Of a DNA stretch of 23,506 nucleotides, positions 12,523-19,390 are shown one piece after another. Location of the stretch: contig JAEWBS010000028.1 in the NCBI GenBank assembly GCA_023391005.1, positions 1 to 23,506 on the forward strand, read 5' to 3'. This DNA comes from Bacillota bacterium. GTDB lineage: Bacteria > Bacillota > Clostridia > Oscillospirales > Ruminococcaceae. The translations under genes were made by a program, and so were the position numbers. Positions within the stretch are counted from its first letter, which is position 1; each line of letters opens with the position of its first letter. The notes beneath the pieces were generated by a model. That model was not told the DNA's origin. It made no database searches and saw only the letters and a list, made by a program, of their open reading frames with translations.

Positions 12523-13581
12523 CTATTTGATATGAACCACCGGCTTAATCAAATTCTTAGGCTTCTCTTTCATGAGCAGCAGCGCTTCTTCAATTTTATC
12601 AAAGCCGTCAAACTCATGTGTGACCAGCTTGGCGGGATCCACACGACCCGCCTCGACAAGGGAAAGCAGCTTTTCCATCCGCAGCCGACCGCCCGGCATC
12701 AGGCCCGCGCTGATCTGCTTATGACCCATGCCAAAGCCCCACTCCACACGCGGCAGCTTGATCGACTCGCCTTCGCCAAGATAATTAACGTTGCCGATCT
12801 TGCCGCCCGGGCGCAGCGCCTTAATGGCGGAAGCGAAGGTGTCGTTATCTCCGCCCGCTATAATCACCTTGTCGACGCCCTTGCCGCCGGTCAGCGCGAG
12901 AACCTGTTCCTCAATGGTGCCGGACTTATAGCTGATAATTTTAGTGGCGCCATATTTTTTGGCGATTTTAACGCAGTTCGGGCGCGTGCCAACCGCAAAA
13001 ATATCCGACGCGCCGCGCAGAACCGCCCCCGCCACCGACATAAGCCCCACCGGACCAATACCGATGATCAGCACCTTATCGCCAAACTGGATATCTGCCA
13101 ACTCGGCGCCGTGAAAGCCGGTGGGCATCATGTCGCAGAGCATGACAGCCGTCGTGTCGTCAACCGTCTCGGGGATCTTGGCCATATTTCCGTCCGCGTC
13201 GTTGACGTGAAAAAACTCACCAAATACGCCGTCCTTAAAGTTTGAGAACTTCCAGCCTGAAAGCATGCCGCCCGAGTGCATGGCATAGCCGCCCTGCGCC
13301 TCAAGCGAGTTCCAGTCAGGCGTGATGGCGGGTACCAGCACACGGTCGCCGGGGCTGAAATCCTTGACCATATGGCCCACCTCGGTGACGATGCCGACGG
13401 CCTCATGACCCAGAATCATATTGCTGCGCTCACCAAGCGCACCCGCCCAGACAGTGTGCACATCCGACGTGCAGGGCGAAACAGCCGTGGGCCGGACGAT
13501 GGCATCCATCGGCCCCGCCGTCGGCTTCTCTTTTTCGACCCAGCCGGTCACCCCTATTTTTAACATCGCGTAGCCCTTCAT
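12523..13581 (-). CDS. adh: NADP-dependent secondary alcohol dehydrogenase
   Basis: A 352-residue zinc-dependent medium-chain dehydrogenase closely resembling the Thermoanaerobacter brockii / Clostridium beijerinckii enzymes that interconvert acetone and isopropanol and other small secondary alcohols and ketones. Catalytic zinc ligands are Cys37 (SPCTSD), His59 with Glu60 (LGHEAVG) and Asp150 (CDMMPTGFHGAELADIQ block). The Rossmann motif is GIGPVG at about 174-179. NADP preference is shown by Gly198-Thr199-Arg200 (VGTRP) and Tyr218, matching the GSRP/Tyr218 determinants of the known enzymes. The ATG at 13581 is chosen because homologues begin MKGYAML and AAGGA lies 8 bases upstream. The same frame stays open 40 codons further upstream but has no support. 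Monocistronic, with a strong terminator. The call is secure; the exact substrate in vivo is not. Confidence 0.95.
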   Translation of the reverse strand: MKGYAMLKIGVTGWVEKEKPTAGPMDAIVRPTAVSPCTSDVHTVWAGALGERSNMILGHEAVGIVTEVGHMVKDFSPGDRVLVPAITPDWNSLEAQGGYAMHSGGMLSGWKFSNFKDGVFGEFFHVNDADGNMAKIPETVDDTTAVMLCDMMPTGFHGAELADIQFGDKVLIIGIGPVGLMSVAGAVLRGASDIFAVGTRPNCVKIAKKYGATKIISYKSGTIEEQVLALTGGKGVDKVIIAGGDNDTFASAIKALRPGGKIGNVNYLGEGESIKLPRVEWGFGMGHKQISAGLMPGGRLRMEKLLSLVEAGRVDPAKLVTHEFDGFDKIEEALLLMKEKPKNLIKPVVHIK

Positions 13582-13677
13582 ATTGACGGTCCTTCCTTTC
13601 TCGCTCAGCGGCAAAAAAATAATGGTAACAGTATGGATCAAAGCGCCTAAAACCAGCAAAGCCGCTGTTCGCTTTTT

Positions 13678-13691
13678 ATAATATGACGTCA
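13678..13691 (-). promoter_or_regulatory. TATTAT box beside a TGACGTCA palindrome
   Basis: About 100 bp upstream of the alcohol dehydrogenase start, on minus, TATTAT (13678-13683) directly follows the perfect 8-bp palindrome TGACGTCA (13684-13691). It may be a -10 element with an operator. No good -35 is seen. The remainder of 13582-13802 shows nothing else I can name. Confidence 0.25.
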
Positions 13692-13802
13692 TTTGAGGCA
13701 CATATACAGTGGCAATCGTCTGGAATGCGTAGAACCGCGCTGTAAAGTTTTGTATTTGGGCAACGAGTATTTTTTTTAACCAGCCGTCTCAATTTCGTTG
13801 AC

Positions 13803-13840
13803 AAAAAATCAGGCGCACCGCTCGTTAGAACGGTGCGCCT
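13803..13840 (-). terminator. Terminator of the corrinoid-uptake operon
   Basis: A 10-bp stem (AGGCGCACCG/CGGTGCGCCT) with a 10-base loop, followed on minus by GATTTTTTG. It lies 42 bp past the last gene of the operon. Confidence 0.88.
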
Positions 13841-13882
13841 GCCGCGATTAAAAATTTGTAACTATCGGAATAACGCCGACCG

Positions 13883-15346
13883 TCAAGCGGCCAGTACGGC
13901 CCGAACAGCCGTGAGAATCTCGTTGTTGGTCACAGCGCGCTTGGGGTTAAACTTCCCGTCCTCGAGCGCGAAGATGCCCTGATCAACAAGCGTATGTACA
14001 ATACGGGGCTTCTCACACACGTCGATATCGGCAATTTCAGTGCTGTCCGTGGGGGTAAAATCCCCGATGAGAAATACCGTTTTGGCCAGCGCCTCGCGGG
14101 TGACCGGCTGCTCGGGATAAAAATATTCCCGGCCGTCCTGCGCTTTTTCCCAATCAATATAGCCGCCGAATACGGCGGTTTCTACTGCGTCAAAGCCATC
14201 GTCGTTCCAGAGGATATCCTCAAACCGACCGAAGGTATGTCCCTTCTGCGCGGTTTCATAATATTTCGAGGAGGACGGCACATAGATCGGCAGATGCAGC
14301 GCCTTGGTCAAAATCTCCGCATAGCCCCGGCGGGTGGCGGTGTCGTCATTGGCGAAACCCGAAACGTCGTCAATATACTCGGGGTAGAGAAAACGCGCCA
14401 TCTCGGTAATACCCTTTTGAAAGCGGAAGGTCGGGGAATTAATAAGCTTATCGGTAATTAAATAGACCCTGTTTTCTTTGACGGCTTTAATCGTATCAAA
14501 GCCTTCGCGCTCACCGATCGAGATCAGGTTGCCGCCCGCGTTCATCGCACCGCGCTGTGAAACATAAACGTCGATGCGGTCGGCGTTTTCAAGAATTCGT
14601 TCAATGCCGAAGGCCGCAAAGGTGCTGCCCTTTTCGACCGGCTGCGCATCGGCGGCCAGATTGATGCCGCCCGCAAACGCAATAGCGCGTCCGGGCATCG
14701 AATCGGGGGTGACGGTGCGCAGCTCAATTTCGGTCGCTTCCATAAACACCGTTTTCTTGTCGGGCAGCTGCGCGGTGCGGGTGGCAATACCGTCAATGGC
14801 GGCATAGAAATTGGTCAGCCGCCGCTGCGCCGTTTCTTGGGTACCGGTGAGCGCGGCCAGCTTGCCGATATAATCCGAAAACTTGTCGTAGCTGTCGGGA
14901 TAAAGCGAGACAACCGGGATACCCGCGCGCTCAATTTGGGCGATATAATCGGGCGCGTTGCGGGCGATAAACGGGCGGATCAGCACGAGGTCGGGCTCGG
15001 CCGCGATAATTTGCTCGGGGTCGCCCTTATAGTCGAAGGCGGGCAACAATGCCGCCTCGGGCGGGTAGATGCTGCCGGTATAGACGCCGATAAGCTTATC
15101 GCCAGCGCCGATCTCATAAAGATTTTCAGTATGGGCCGAATACAGCGAGATGATGCGGCTGCACGGGGCGTCAAGCCGAACTTCGCGCCCATCGTCATCT
15201 GTGAACTGTATGGCAACCGCCTCGTCCGCCGCCTGCCCCGAAAGCGATGTTGACGGCGCGGCACAAGCGGCCAGCGCAATGCAGCATAGAACAGCCAACA
15301 CAATCGTTGCTTTTCTGTTAATCGGGTTGAAGAAATTGTTCATCAT
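13883..15346 (-). CDS. Corrinoid/metal-chelate ABC substrate-binding lipoprotein with SLH-like repeats
   Basis: A 487-residue exported protein. A signal peptide with hydrophobic core (TIVLAVLCCIALAAC) ends in a lipobox with Cys28. Residues about 45-320 form a BtuF/FepB-type binding domain (EVRLDAPCSRIISLYSAHTENLYEIGA start; EPDLVLIRPF; FRFQKGITEMARFLYPE). The rest (about 335-487) contains SLH-like repeats: ATRRGYAEILTKAL, then FYPEQPVTREALAKTVF and DGKFNPKRAVTNNEILTAV. Such repeats bind secondary cell-wall polymers. Combining a lipid anchor with SLH repeats is unusual for a binding protein. It starts 3 bp after the chelatase stop with no clear ribosome-binding site (start at the first or second ATG), so translation is probably coupled. 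Last gene of the operon. Cobalamin is the likely ligand from the riboswitch, but haem, siderophore or other tetrapyrroles cannot be excluded. Confidence 0.88.
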   Translation of the reverse strand: MMNNFFNPINRKATIVLAVLCCIALAACAAPSTSLSGQAADEAVAIQFTDDDGREVRLDAPCSRIISLYSAHTENLYEIGAGDKLIGVYTGSIYPPEAALLPAFDYKGDPEQIIAAEPDLVLIRPFIARNAPDYIAQIERAGIPVVSLYPDSYDKFSDYIGKLAALTGTQETAQRRLTNFYAAIDGIATRTAQLPDKKTVFMEATEIELRTVTPDSMPGRAIAFAGGINLAADAQPVEKGSTFAAFGIERILENADRIDVYVSQRGAMNAGGNLISIGEREGFDTIKAVKENRVYLITDKLINSPTFRFQKGITEMARFLYPEYIDDVSGFANDDTATRRGYAEILTKALHLPIYVPSSSKYYETAQKGHTFGRFEDILWNDDGFDAVETAVFGGYIDWEKAQDGREYFYPEQPVTREALAKTVFLIGDFTPTDSTEIADIDVCEKPRIVHTLVDQGIFALEDGKFNPKRAVTNNEILTAVRAVLAA

Positions 15347-15349
15347 TAT

Positions 15350-16303
15350 TTATTGGCCCAGCGCGTCGATGGCGTCCTGTGTATGCTCGACAAACATCTT
15401 CTGAATGCCTGCGTACTCGCCAAGGCCCTTCAGAACGCACTCGACCTCGTAGCCCTCGCCCTTGAACTGGGTCTTCCACGAATCCTCTTCGTCACCGGCC
15501 ATGTCGTTGTTGGCATGGTCGCCCGCGACGATCATCAGCGGCAGCAGCACCACCTTGGTCGCGTCGGTCTTGGCAACCTCGGCCATGACCTCCTCAAGCC
15601 CGGGCTCAGCCTCCACGGTGCCGATGTGATAGTTTTTCGCGCCCTCCATCGCCTTAACAATGCCGTCGAGCTTGGCATAGGTCGCGTTAGCGGCGTGCTC
15701 GGTGCCGTGGCCCATGAACACAACGGCAGTCTTGTCCACGTTATACGGGGCGGTGTCTTCGACAATGATGCCCGCCAGCTCGGCGTAATCCGCGTCGCTT
15801 GACAGCAGCGGCGCGCCAATGGAAAAGGCGTCGAATTTCTCCTTAAACGGCGTCACCTCCGCGACCATATCGTCATACTCAAAACCGTTCATCACGTGGG
15901 TGGGCTGAATCACCAGCGTTTTGACGCCGTCGGCCACCAGGCGGTTCATCGCCTCCTCGACGTTGTCAATCTGCTCGTTGTCGCGGCTTTTGAGCTTGTT
16001 GATGATGGTCTGGCTTGTAAAGGCGCGGCGCACCTCAAAGTCGGTGAAGGCGTCGGTGATGGCCGCCTCTACCGCGCCGATCGTCGCGGCGCGGCTTTCG
16101 TTGTAGCTGGTGCCGAAGCTCACGACAAGAATCGCTTTTTTGCCTTCGCCCTGTGCGGGCGCAGATTCGGCCCCTGCCGATTCGGGGGCCTGCGCCACAG
16201 GCTCAGTGCTTTGGGCAACCGGAGCGGACGCCGGCTTTCCGCCGCCGCAGGCCGTCATCCCCAGCATTAAAATTGCCAACAGTATTGTCCCCATTTGTTT
16301 CAT
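15350..16303 (-). CDS. cbiK: Exported CbiK-type sirohydrochlorin cobaltochelatase lipoprotein
   Basis: A 317-residue protein. A signal peptide ends at lipobox GMTAC (Cys19), followed by an Ala/Pro/Glu-rich linker (20-55), then a complete CbiK domain (56-317). The domain start KKAILVVSFGTSY, the THVMNGFEYD segment, MGHGTEH with metal-binding His199, and GDHANNDMAGD with His263 match the class II chelatase that inserts Co2+ into sirohydrochlorin in anaerobic B12 synthesis. Export is unusual, since synthesis is cytoplasmic, but a periplasmic CbiK is known in Desulfovibrio vulgaris. Here it lies between the ATPase and the binding protein of an uptake operon, so a role in extracellular tetrapyrrole or metal handling is plausible. 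GAGG precedes the ATG; the 72-bp gap before it shows no promoter I trust. Confidence 0.92.
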   Translation of the reverse strand: MKQMGTILLAILMLGMTACGGGKPASAPVAQSTEPVAQAPESAGAESAPAQGEGKKAILVVSFGTSYNESRAATIGAVEAAITDAFTDFEVRRAFTSQTIINKLKSRDNEQIDNVEEAMNRLVADGVKTLVIQPTHVMNGFEYDDMVAEVTPFKEKFDAFSIGAPLLSSDADYAELAGIIVEDTAPYNVDKTAVVFMGHGTEHAANATYAKLDGIVKAMEGAKNYHIGTVEAEPGLEEVMAEVAKTDATKVVLLPLMIVAGDHANNDMAGDEEDSWKTQFKGEGYEVECVLKGLGEYAGIQKMFVEHTQDAIDALGQ

Positions 16304-16375
16304 TATTTTAACCTCTTTTCGTTTTATCGCCTACCGCAAAGCCTGCCATAAAATGTGGCCGGTATTGGGGCAGGT

Positions 16376-17146
16376 CTATTGTATTGTATCGTAAACACAA
16401 AGTCCCCTGCCGGGGATAATCTGCGCCCTGATACCAAATACCGTTTCTAAAAGCGCCTCGGTAAAAACCGTTTCGGGGCTGCCAAGCGCCGCCAACCGGC
16501 CTTCGTGCAGCGCAACAATACGGTCGCTGCAGCTATAGGCGGTCGAGAGGTCGTGGTTGACCGCAATCACGGTTAATCCCTCTCGGACAAGCCCTCTTAA
16601 AAGCTGGTTCATCCTGATTTTGACGGCGGCGTCGAGATCGGACATCGCTTCATCCAACAGCAAAAGCCGGGGGCGCTGCGCCAGTGCGCGCGCCAATAAC
16701 ACCCGCTGGTATTCGCCGCCGCTTAATTGGGTGATCGGCTTATCAGCTAACGATAGAACCCCGGTCTGGGTCATGACCGTGCCGATTGCTTCAAGACTCT
16801 GCGCGTCGACGCGCTCAAAGCGTGCGCGGTGCGGGTGCAGCCCCAGCATCACAAACTCAAAGCAGGTGAACGGAAAATTGGCCGGGGTGTTCTGACCGAT
16901 GATCGCGATATGTTTGGCGCGCTGCAAGGGCGGCAGCTTGGTCAGATTTTCTCCCTGATATAGCACCTGCCCGGATAGCGGCGTTAAATAACCACATAAG
17001 AGCTGCATCAGCGTCGATTTTCCGCTGCCGTTCTCGCCGATAATCGACAGATATTCTGCCTCGCGGACCGAAAAAGTCACATCATCGAGTATTCGCTGTG
17101 TGCCGTAGTGAAAAGTCAGCTTATTAGCGCAAAGTAATTCAGCCAA
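16376..17146 (-). CDS. ABC transporter ATPase (BtuD/FecE-type)
   Basis: A cytoplasmic ATPase of about 256 residues energising the adjacent permease. Counting from the GTG three codons upstream (17155), the Walker A motif GENGSGKST is at 40-48, Q-loop Gln at 88, signature LSGGEYQR at 144-151, Walker B LLLLDE at 164-169, D-loop SDLD and switch His201. The Walker B is followed by AMSDLD instead of the usual PTSxLD, a mild deviation. The TTG at 17146 is preferred as start: AAGGGGG lies 8 bases upstream, and the gene then overlaps the permease stop by 8 bp (TTGGCTGA), a translational-coupling arrangement. The GTG at 17155 would overlap the ribosome-binding site. The FecE/BtuD grouping follows from the FecCD partner; the substrate is inferred from the riboswitch. 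Confidence 0.92.
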   Translation of the reverse strand: MAELLCANKLTFHYGTQRILDDVTFSVREAEYLSIIGENGSGKSTLMQLLCGYLTPLSGQVLYQGENLTKLPPLQRAKHIAIIGQNTPANFPFTCFEFVMLGLHPHRARFERVDAQSLEAIGTVMTQTGVLSLADKPITQLSGGEYQRVLLARALAQRPRLLLLDEAMSDLDAAVKIRMNQLLRGLVREGLTVIAVNHDLSTAYSCSDRIVALHEGRLAALGSPETVFTEALLETVFGIRAQIIPGRGLCVYDTIQ

Positions 17147-18200
17147 GGCCCGCACCCCCTTGGCGCTTAATGAACAAATAGATAAAGAACGGGCCGCCCA
17201 GCAGCGTGGTCAGCACCCCCACCGGGATGTTCCCCTGACCTAAAAGGCGGGCAAAACTGTCAGCAAGCCCCAACAGCAAAGCGCCCGCAAGGCCGGACAG
17301 CGGCATGAGCAGTCGGTTGTCGGCGGAAAGCCAAAAGCGCAACATATGCGGCACAATCAACCCGACAAAACCGATGATGCCGCAGGTTGAGACACACACA
17401 GCGGTCATGAATGCGCCCAAAAGCAGAAAGAGCAGCCGGGTGCGGTGCACGTTGACGCCAAGACTCAGCGCCTGCCGCTCGCCGAGGCTCATAATATTTA
17501 AGCGGTCGGCAAACCAGACGGCGAGCGCCCCGCAGACCAACACCACCGGCGCTAAAAGTGTCACATCGCCCCAGCTCTTGGCCGAAAGGCTGCCCATCAG
17601 CCAGAACACGATGGTTCCAACCTGTTCCCCCGCCATAATTTTCAGAAAACTGATACCGGAGGAGAAAATGGCGCTGACAATCATGCCTGAAATAATCATA
17701 TTACCGGTGACAAGCCCGCCGCCTTTACCCGAAAGATAGACCACAACACGCAGCGTCACGAGCGCGAAGAGCAGCCCGACCGGTGTCACAGGCAGCGTGA
17801 AGCCGTAGGTCATATTCAAAAACAGCGCAAAACAAGCCCCGAATGCCGCACCGGTTGACACACCCATCGTATAGGGATCGGCCATCGGATTTTGCAAAAT
17901 CGACTGAAAGATGACGCCTGACAGCCCTAACGCCATGCCGACCAGCATGCCGCATAACACGCGCGGCAGGCGGATGCGCCATATGACGGCGACGGCGTTT
18001 TCCTGAATATCGCCCAGCCAGCGGGCATCGCCGGTGATACGCGACAAAATAATTCTGGCGCTGTCCCCCACCGAGATCGCCATTGCGCCGGCGTTCACGC
18101 CATATAACAGCAGCGCCGTGAGCGCGACGATTAAAACAAGGGCCAACAACAGCGCTTTTTTGCGCTGCCTACGGTAAAGCGCGAGCAGTTCGACGGGCAT
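17139..18200 (-). CDS. FecCD/BtuC-family ABC permease
   Basis: A 353-residue polytopic membrane protein of the family that carries vitamin B12, haem and ferric siderophores. A basic cytoplasmic start (YRRQRKK) precedes the first membrane segment. Conserved blocks include RLPRVLCGMLVGMALG, QNPMADPYTMGVSTGAAFGA, the coupling region SLGERQALSLGVNV, GFVGLIVPHMLR, and the C-terminal GNIPVGVLTTLLGGPFF. About ten membrane segments are expected. The ATG at 18200 is preferred: GGAGG (18207-18211) lies 6 bases upstream, while an in-frame TTG at 18218 lies upstream of and reads through that site. First gene of the operon, directly behind a riboswitch-linked terminator. Only one permease gene, so it would act as a homodimer. 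Confidence 0.93.
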   Translation of the reverse strand: MPVELLALYRRQRKKALLLALVLIVALTALLLYGVNAGAMAISVGDSARIILSRITGDARWLGDIQENAVAVIWRIRLPRVLCGMLVGMALGLSGVIFQSILQNPMADPYTMGVSTGAAFGACFALFLNMTYGFTLPVTPVGLLFALVTLRVVVYLSGKGGGLVTGNMIISGMIVSAIFSSGISFLKIMAGEQVGTIVFWLMGSLSAKSWGDVTLLAPVVLVCGALAVWFADRLNIMSLGERQALSLGVNVHRTRLLFLLLGAFMTAVCVSTCGIIGFVGLIVPHMLRFWLSADNRLLMPLSGLAGALLLGLADSFARLLGQGNIPVGVLTTLLGGPFFIYLFIKRQGGAGLG

Positions 18201-18222
18201 AAAACGCCTCCGATACAAAAAT

Positions 18223-18256
18223 AAAAAAGCCTGCGGCTCTTAGCGGCGCAGGCTTT
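18223..18256 (-). terminator. Riboswitch-linked terminator before the permease gene
   Basis: A 9-bp stem (AAAGCCTGC/GCAGGCTTT) with partial inner pairing, followed on minus by T6. It lies 15-20 bp ahead of the permease ribosome-binding site and after the cobalamin riboswitch, as expected for transcriptional attenuation when cobalamin is bound. Confidence 0.82.
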
Positions 18257-18385
18257 GATTAAAGGGTAAACCAAGCGACCGCGCCGGCAATATACCCGCG
18301 CGGAGAGCGTATGATTTTCCGTTTAAACCTTCCGAACGTCCGCAGAACAGTTTAACCGTTGCCCGCATCGTATCAGCGGGCAATC

Positions 18386-18590
18386 AGATTACAGGCAAGT
18401 CTTCTGGCTAATGACCCGCCGACAAAGCGGCTTTGGCAGGCATCTTCCCGATGTGCTCAGTGACCGAATTTTAAACCCGGCCCGCCAATTGAGGTCAAAC
18501 ACAGCAACGGCTTTGCGCGGGATTCGCACCCGCTTCCTTTTTAATCGGACAAACGCCTGCGGCGCGTACCCGATACCTGTAGCTGGAATA
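18386..18590 (-). promoter_or_regulatory. Cobalamin riboswitch
   Basis: On minus the B12 box GCCAGAAGACTTGCC (18394-18408) is preceded by the conserved core AAGCGGGTGCGAATCCCGCG and GCCGTTGCTGTG. The closing stem pairs TACAGG (18576-18581) with CCTGTA (18390-18395). A further hairpin (18359-18383, TTGCCCGC/GCGGGCAA, 9-base loop) follows the B12 box and may belong to the regulatory platform, ahead of the terminator at 18223-18256. The element would switch the transport/chelatase operon off when adenosylcobalamin or a related corrinoid is plentiful. Confidence 0.93.
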
Positions 18591-18686
18591 TGTACGGCAG
18601 CCAGTGTAGCACAAAAGCTTGGTAAATGCAACACCGGTTAAGCGGCCTATCTGATTTTAAGGAGGCAAATAGGCGTTTAAGTAACT

Positions 18687-18716
18687 AAAATAATACAAAT
18701 AGCTATATTAAGACAA
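18687..18716 (-). promoter_or_regulatory. Candidate promoter of the riboswitch operon
   Basis: On minus TTGTCT (18711-18716), 18 bases, TATTTT (18687-18692): 4 of 6 matches in each box. It would start RNA near 18680, about 90 bases before the riboswitch core. Confidence 0.35.
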
Positions 18717-18856
18717 TGAAATACCTTTTGTTTGCACAGGCGGCATCTTACCAGCGCTTTCACGGTTTTGTGTCGCGGCAAGACCCTAAAGCAGGCATAA
18801 CCCGACGCAATTTAACGGCAAAAAGCCCTGTGCGCGGCAAACCGACATACAGTTTG

Positions 18857-18875
18857 TTATATTGATCTAATATAA
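18857..18875. promoter_or_regulatory. Operator-like perfect inverted repeat
   Basis: TTATATT-GATCT-AATATAA, a perfect 7-5-7 inverted repeat, sits in the spacer between the Rrf2 gene and the riboswitch. It is flanked by a longer-range 9-bp inverted repeat (CCCGACGCA 18801-18809, TGCGTCGGG 18881-18889). Size and symmetry suit a dimeric regulator, possibly the adjacent Rrf2 protein, but no regulated promoter is obvious. The rest of 18717-18971 shows no gene. Confidence 0.3.
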
Positions 18876-18971
18876 TACGATGCGTCGGGATTTTGCAGCC
18901 TTTGCACCGCTGCTCTTGCCCTAAATATGTATGTTTGCCGCAGGTAAAGGACTTAGTCTATCACGGCAAAT

Positions 18972-19373
18972 TTAACGGGCAAAGGTCGTCTCATCGAGCT
19001 TGGCGCGCACCATCTCCGAAATTTCGTCATACGCGCGCTGAAAGCGGCAGCTTCCGCTGCGGCAAACCGTGAGGTCGCACTTGCAGATATGGGAGGGGTC
19101 TAAGCAGCGCGAAAAGGTATACGTACCCTCAAAAATTTCGATAACCTCGCGCAGCGTGATCTCGCTGGGCGCGCGCGCCAGCTCATAGCCGCCCTTGGCG
19201 CCTTTATAAGACCGAACCAATCCGCTTGAGACCAGCTTGTGCAGAATTTTAAGCGTAAACCGCGGCGTAACCCCGGTTTGTTCGGCAATGCTACCAGCAC
19301 CCAGCCGGGTTTCCTGCATTGAGAGGCAGTCGACTATGCGCACCGCGTAGTCCGATTCAAGGGTAATATGCAT
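18972..19373 (-). CDS. Rrf2-family transcriptional regulator with Cys cluster
   Basis: A 133-residue cytoplasmic DNA-binding protein. The winged helix-turn-helix is at about 1-80 (MHITLESDYAVRIVDCL; SIAEQTGVTPRFTLKILHKL; YKGAKGGYELARAPSEITL), the usual Rrf2 layout. The C-terminal part has five Cys at 90, 97, 99, 104 and 109. IscR and NsrR use three Cys in this region to bind an iron-sulfur cluster, so cluster-based sensing of redox, nitric oxide or iron-sulfur status is likely, although the spacing differs from IscR. AAGGAG lies 6 bases before the ATG, and the gene starts 17 bp after rpoD, so it is probably cotranscribed with the dgt-dnaG-rpoD block. No isc, suf or nifS gene follows, so the target set is unknown. 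Confidence 0.92.
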   Translation of the reverse strand: MHITLESDYAVRIVDCLSMQETRLGAGSIAEQTGVTPRFTLKILHKLVSSGLVRSYKGAKGGYELARAPSEITLREVIEIFEGTYTFSRCLDPSHICKCDLTVCRSGSCRFQRAYDEISEMVRAKLDETTFAR

Positions 19374-19390
19374 ATCCTACTCCTTAACAG

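Noticed and set aside
13582..13701. 40-codon in-frame N-terminal extension of the alcohol dehydrogenase with a hydrophobic stretch
   Set aside because: Homologues begin at MKGYAML, a ribosome-binding site precedes that ATG, and a membrane segment on this soluble enzyme makes no sense.
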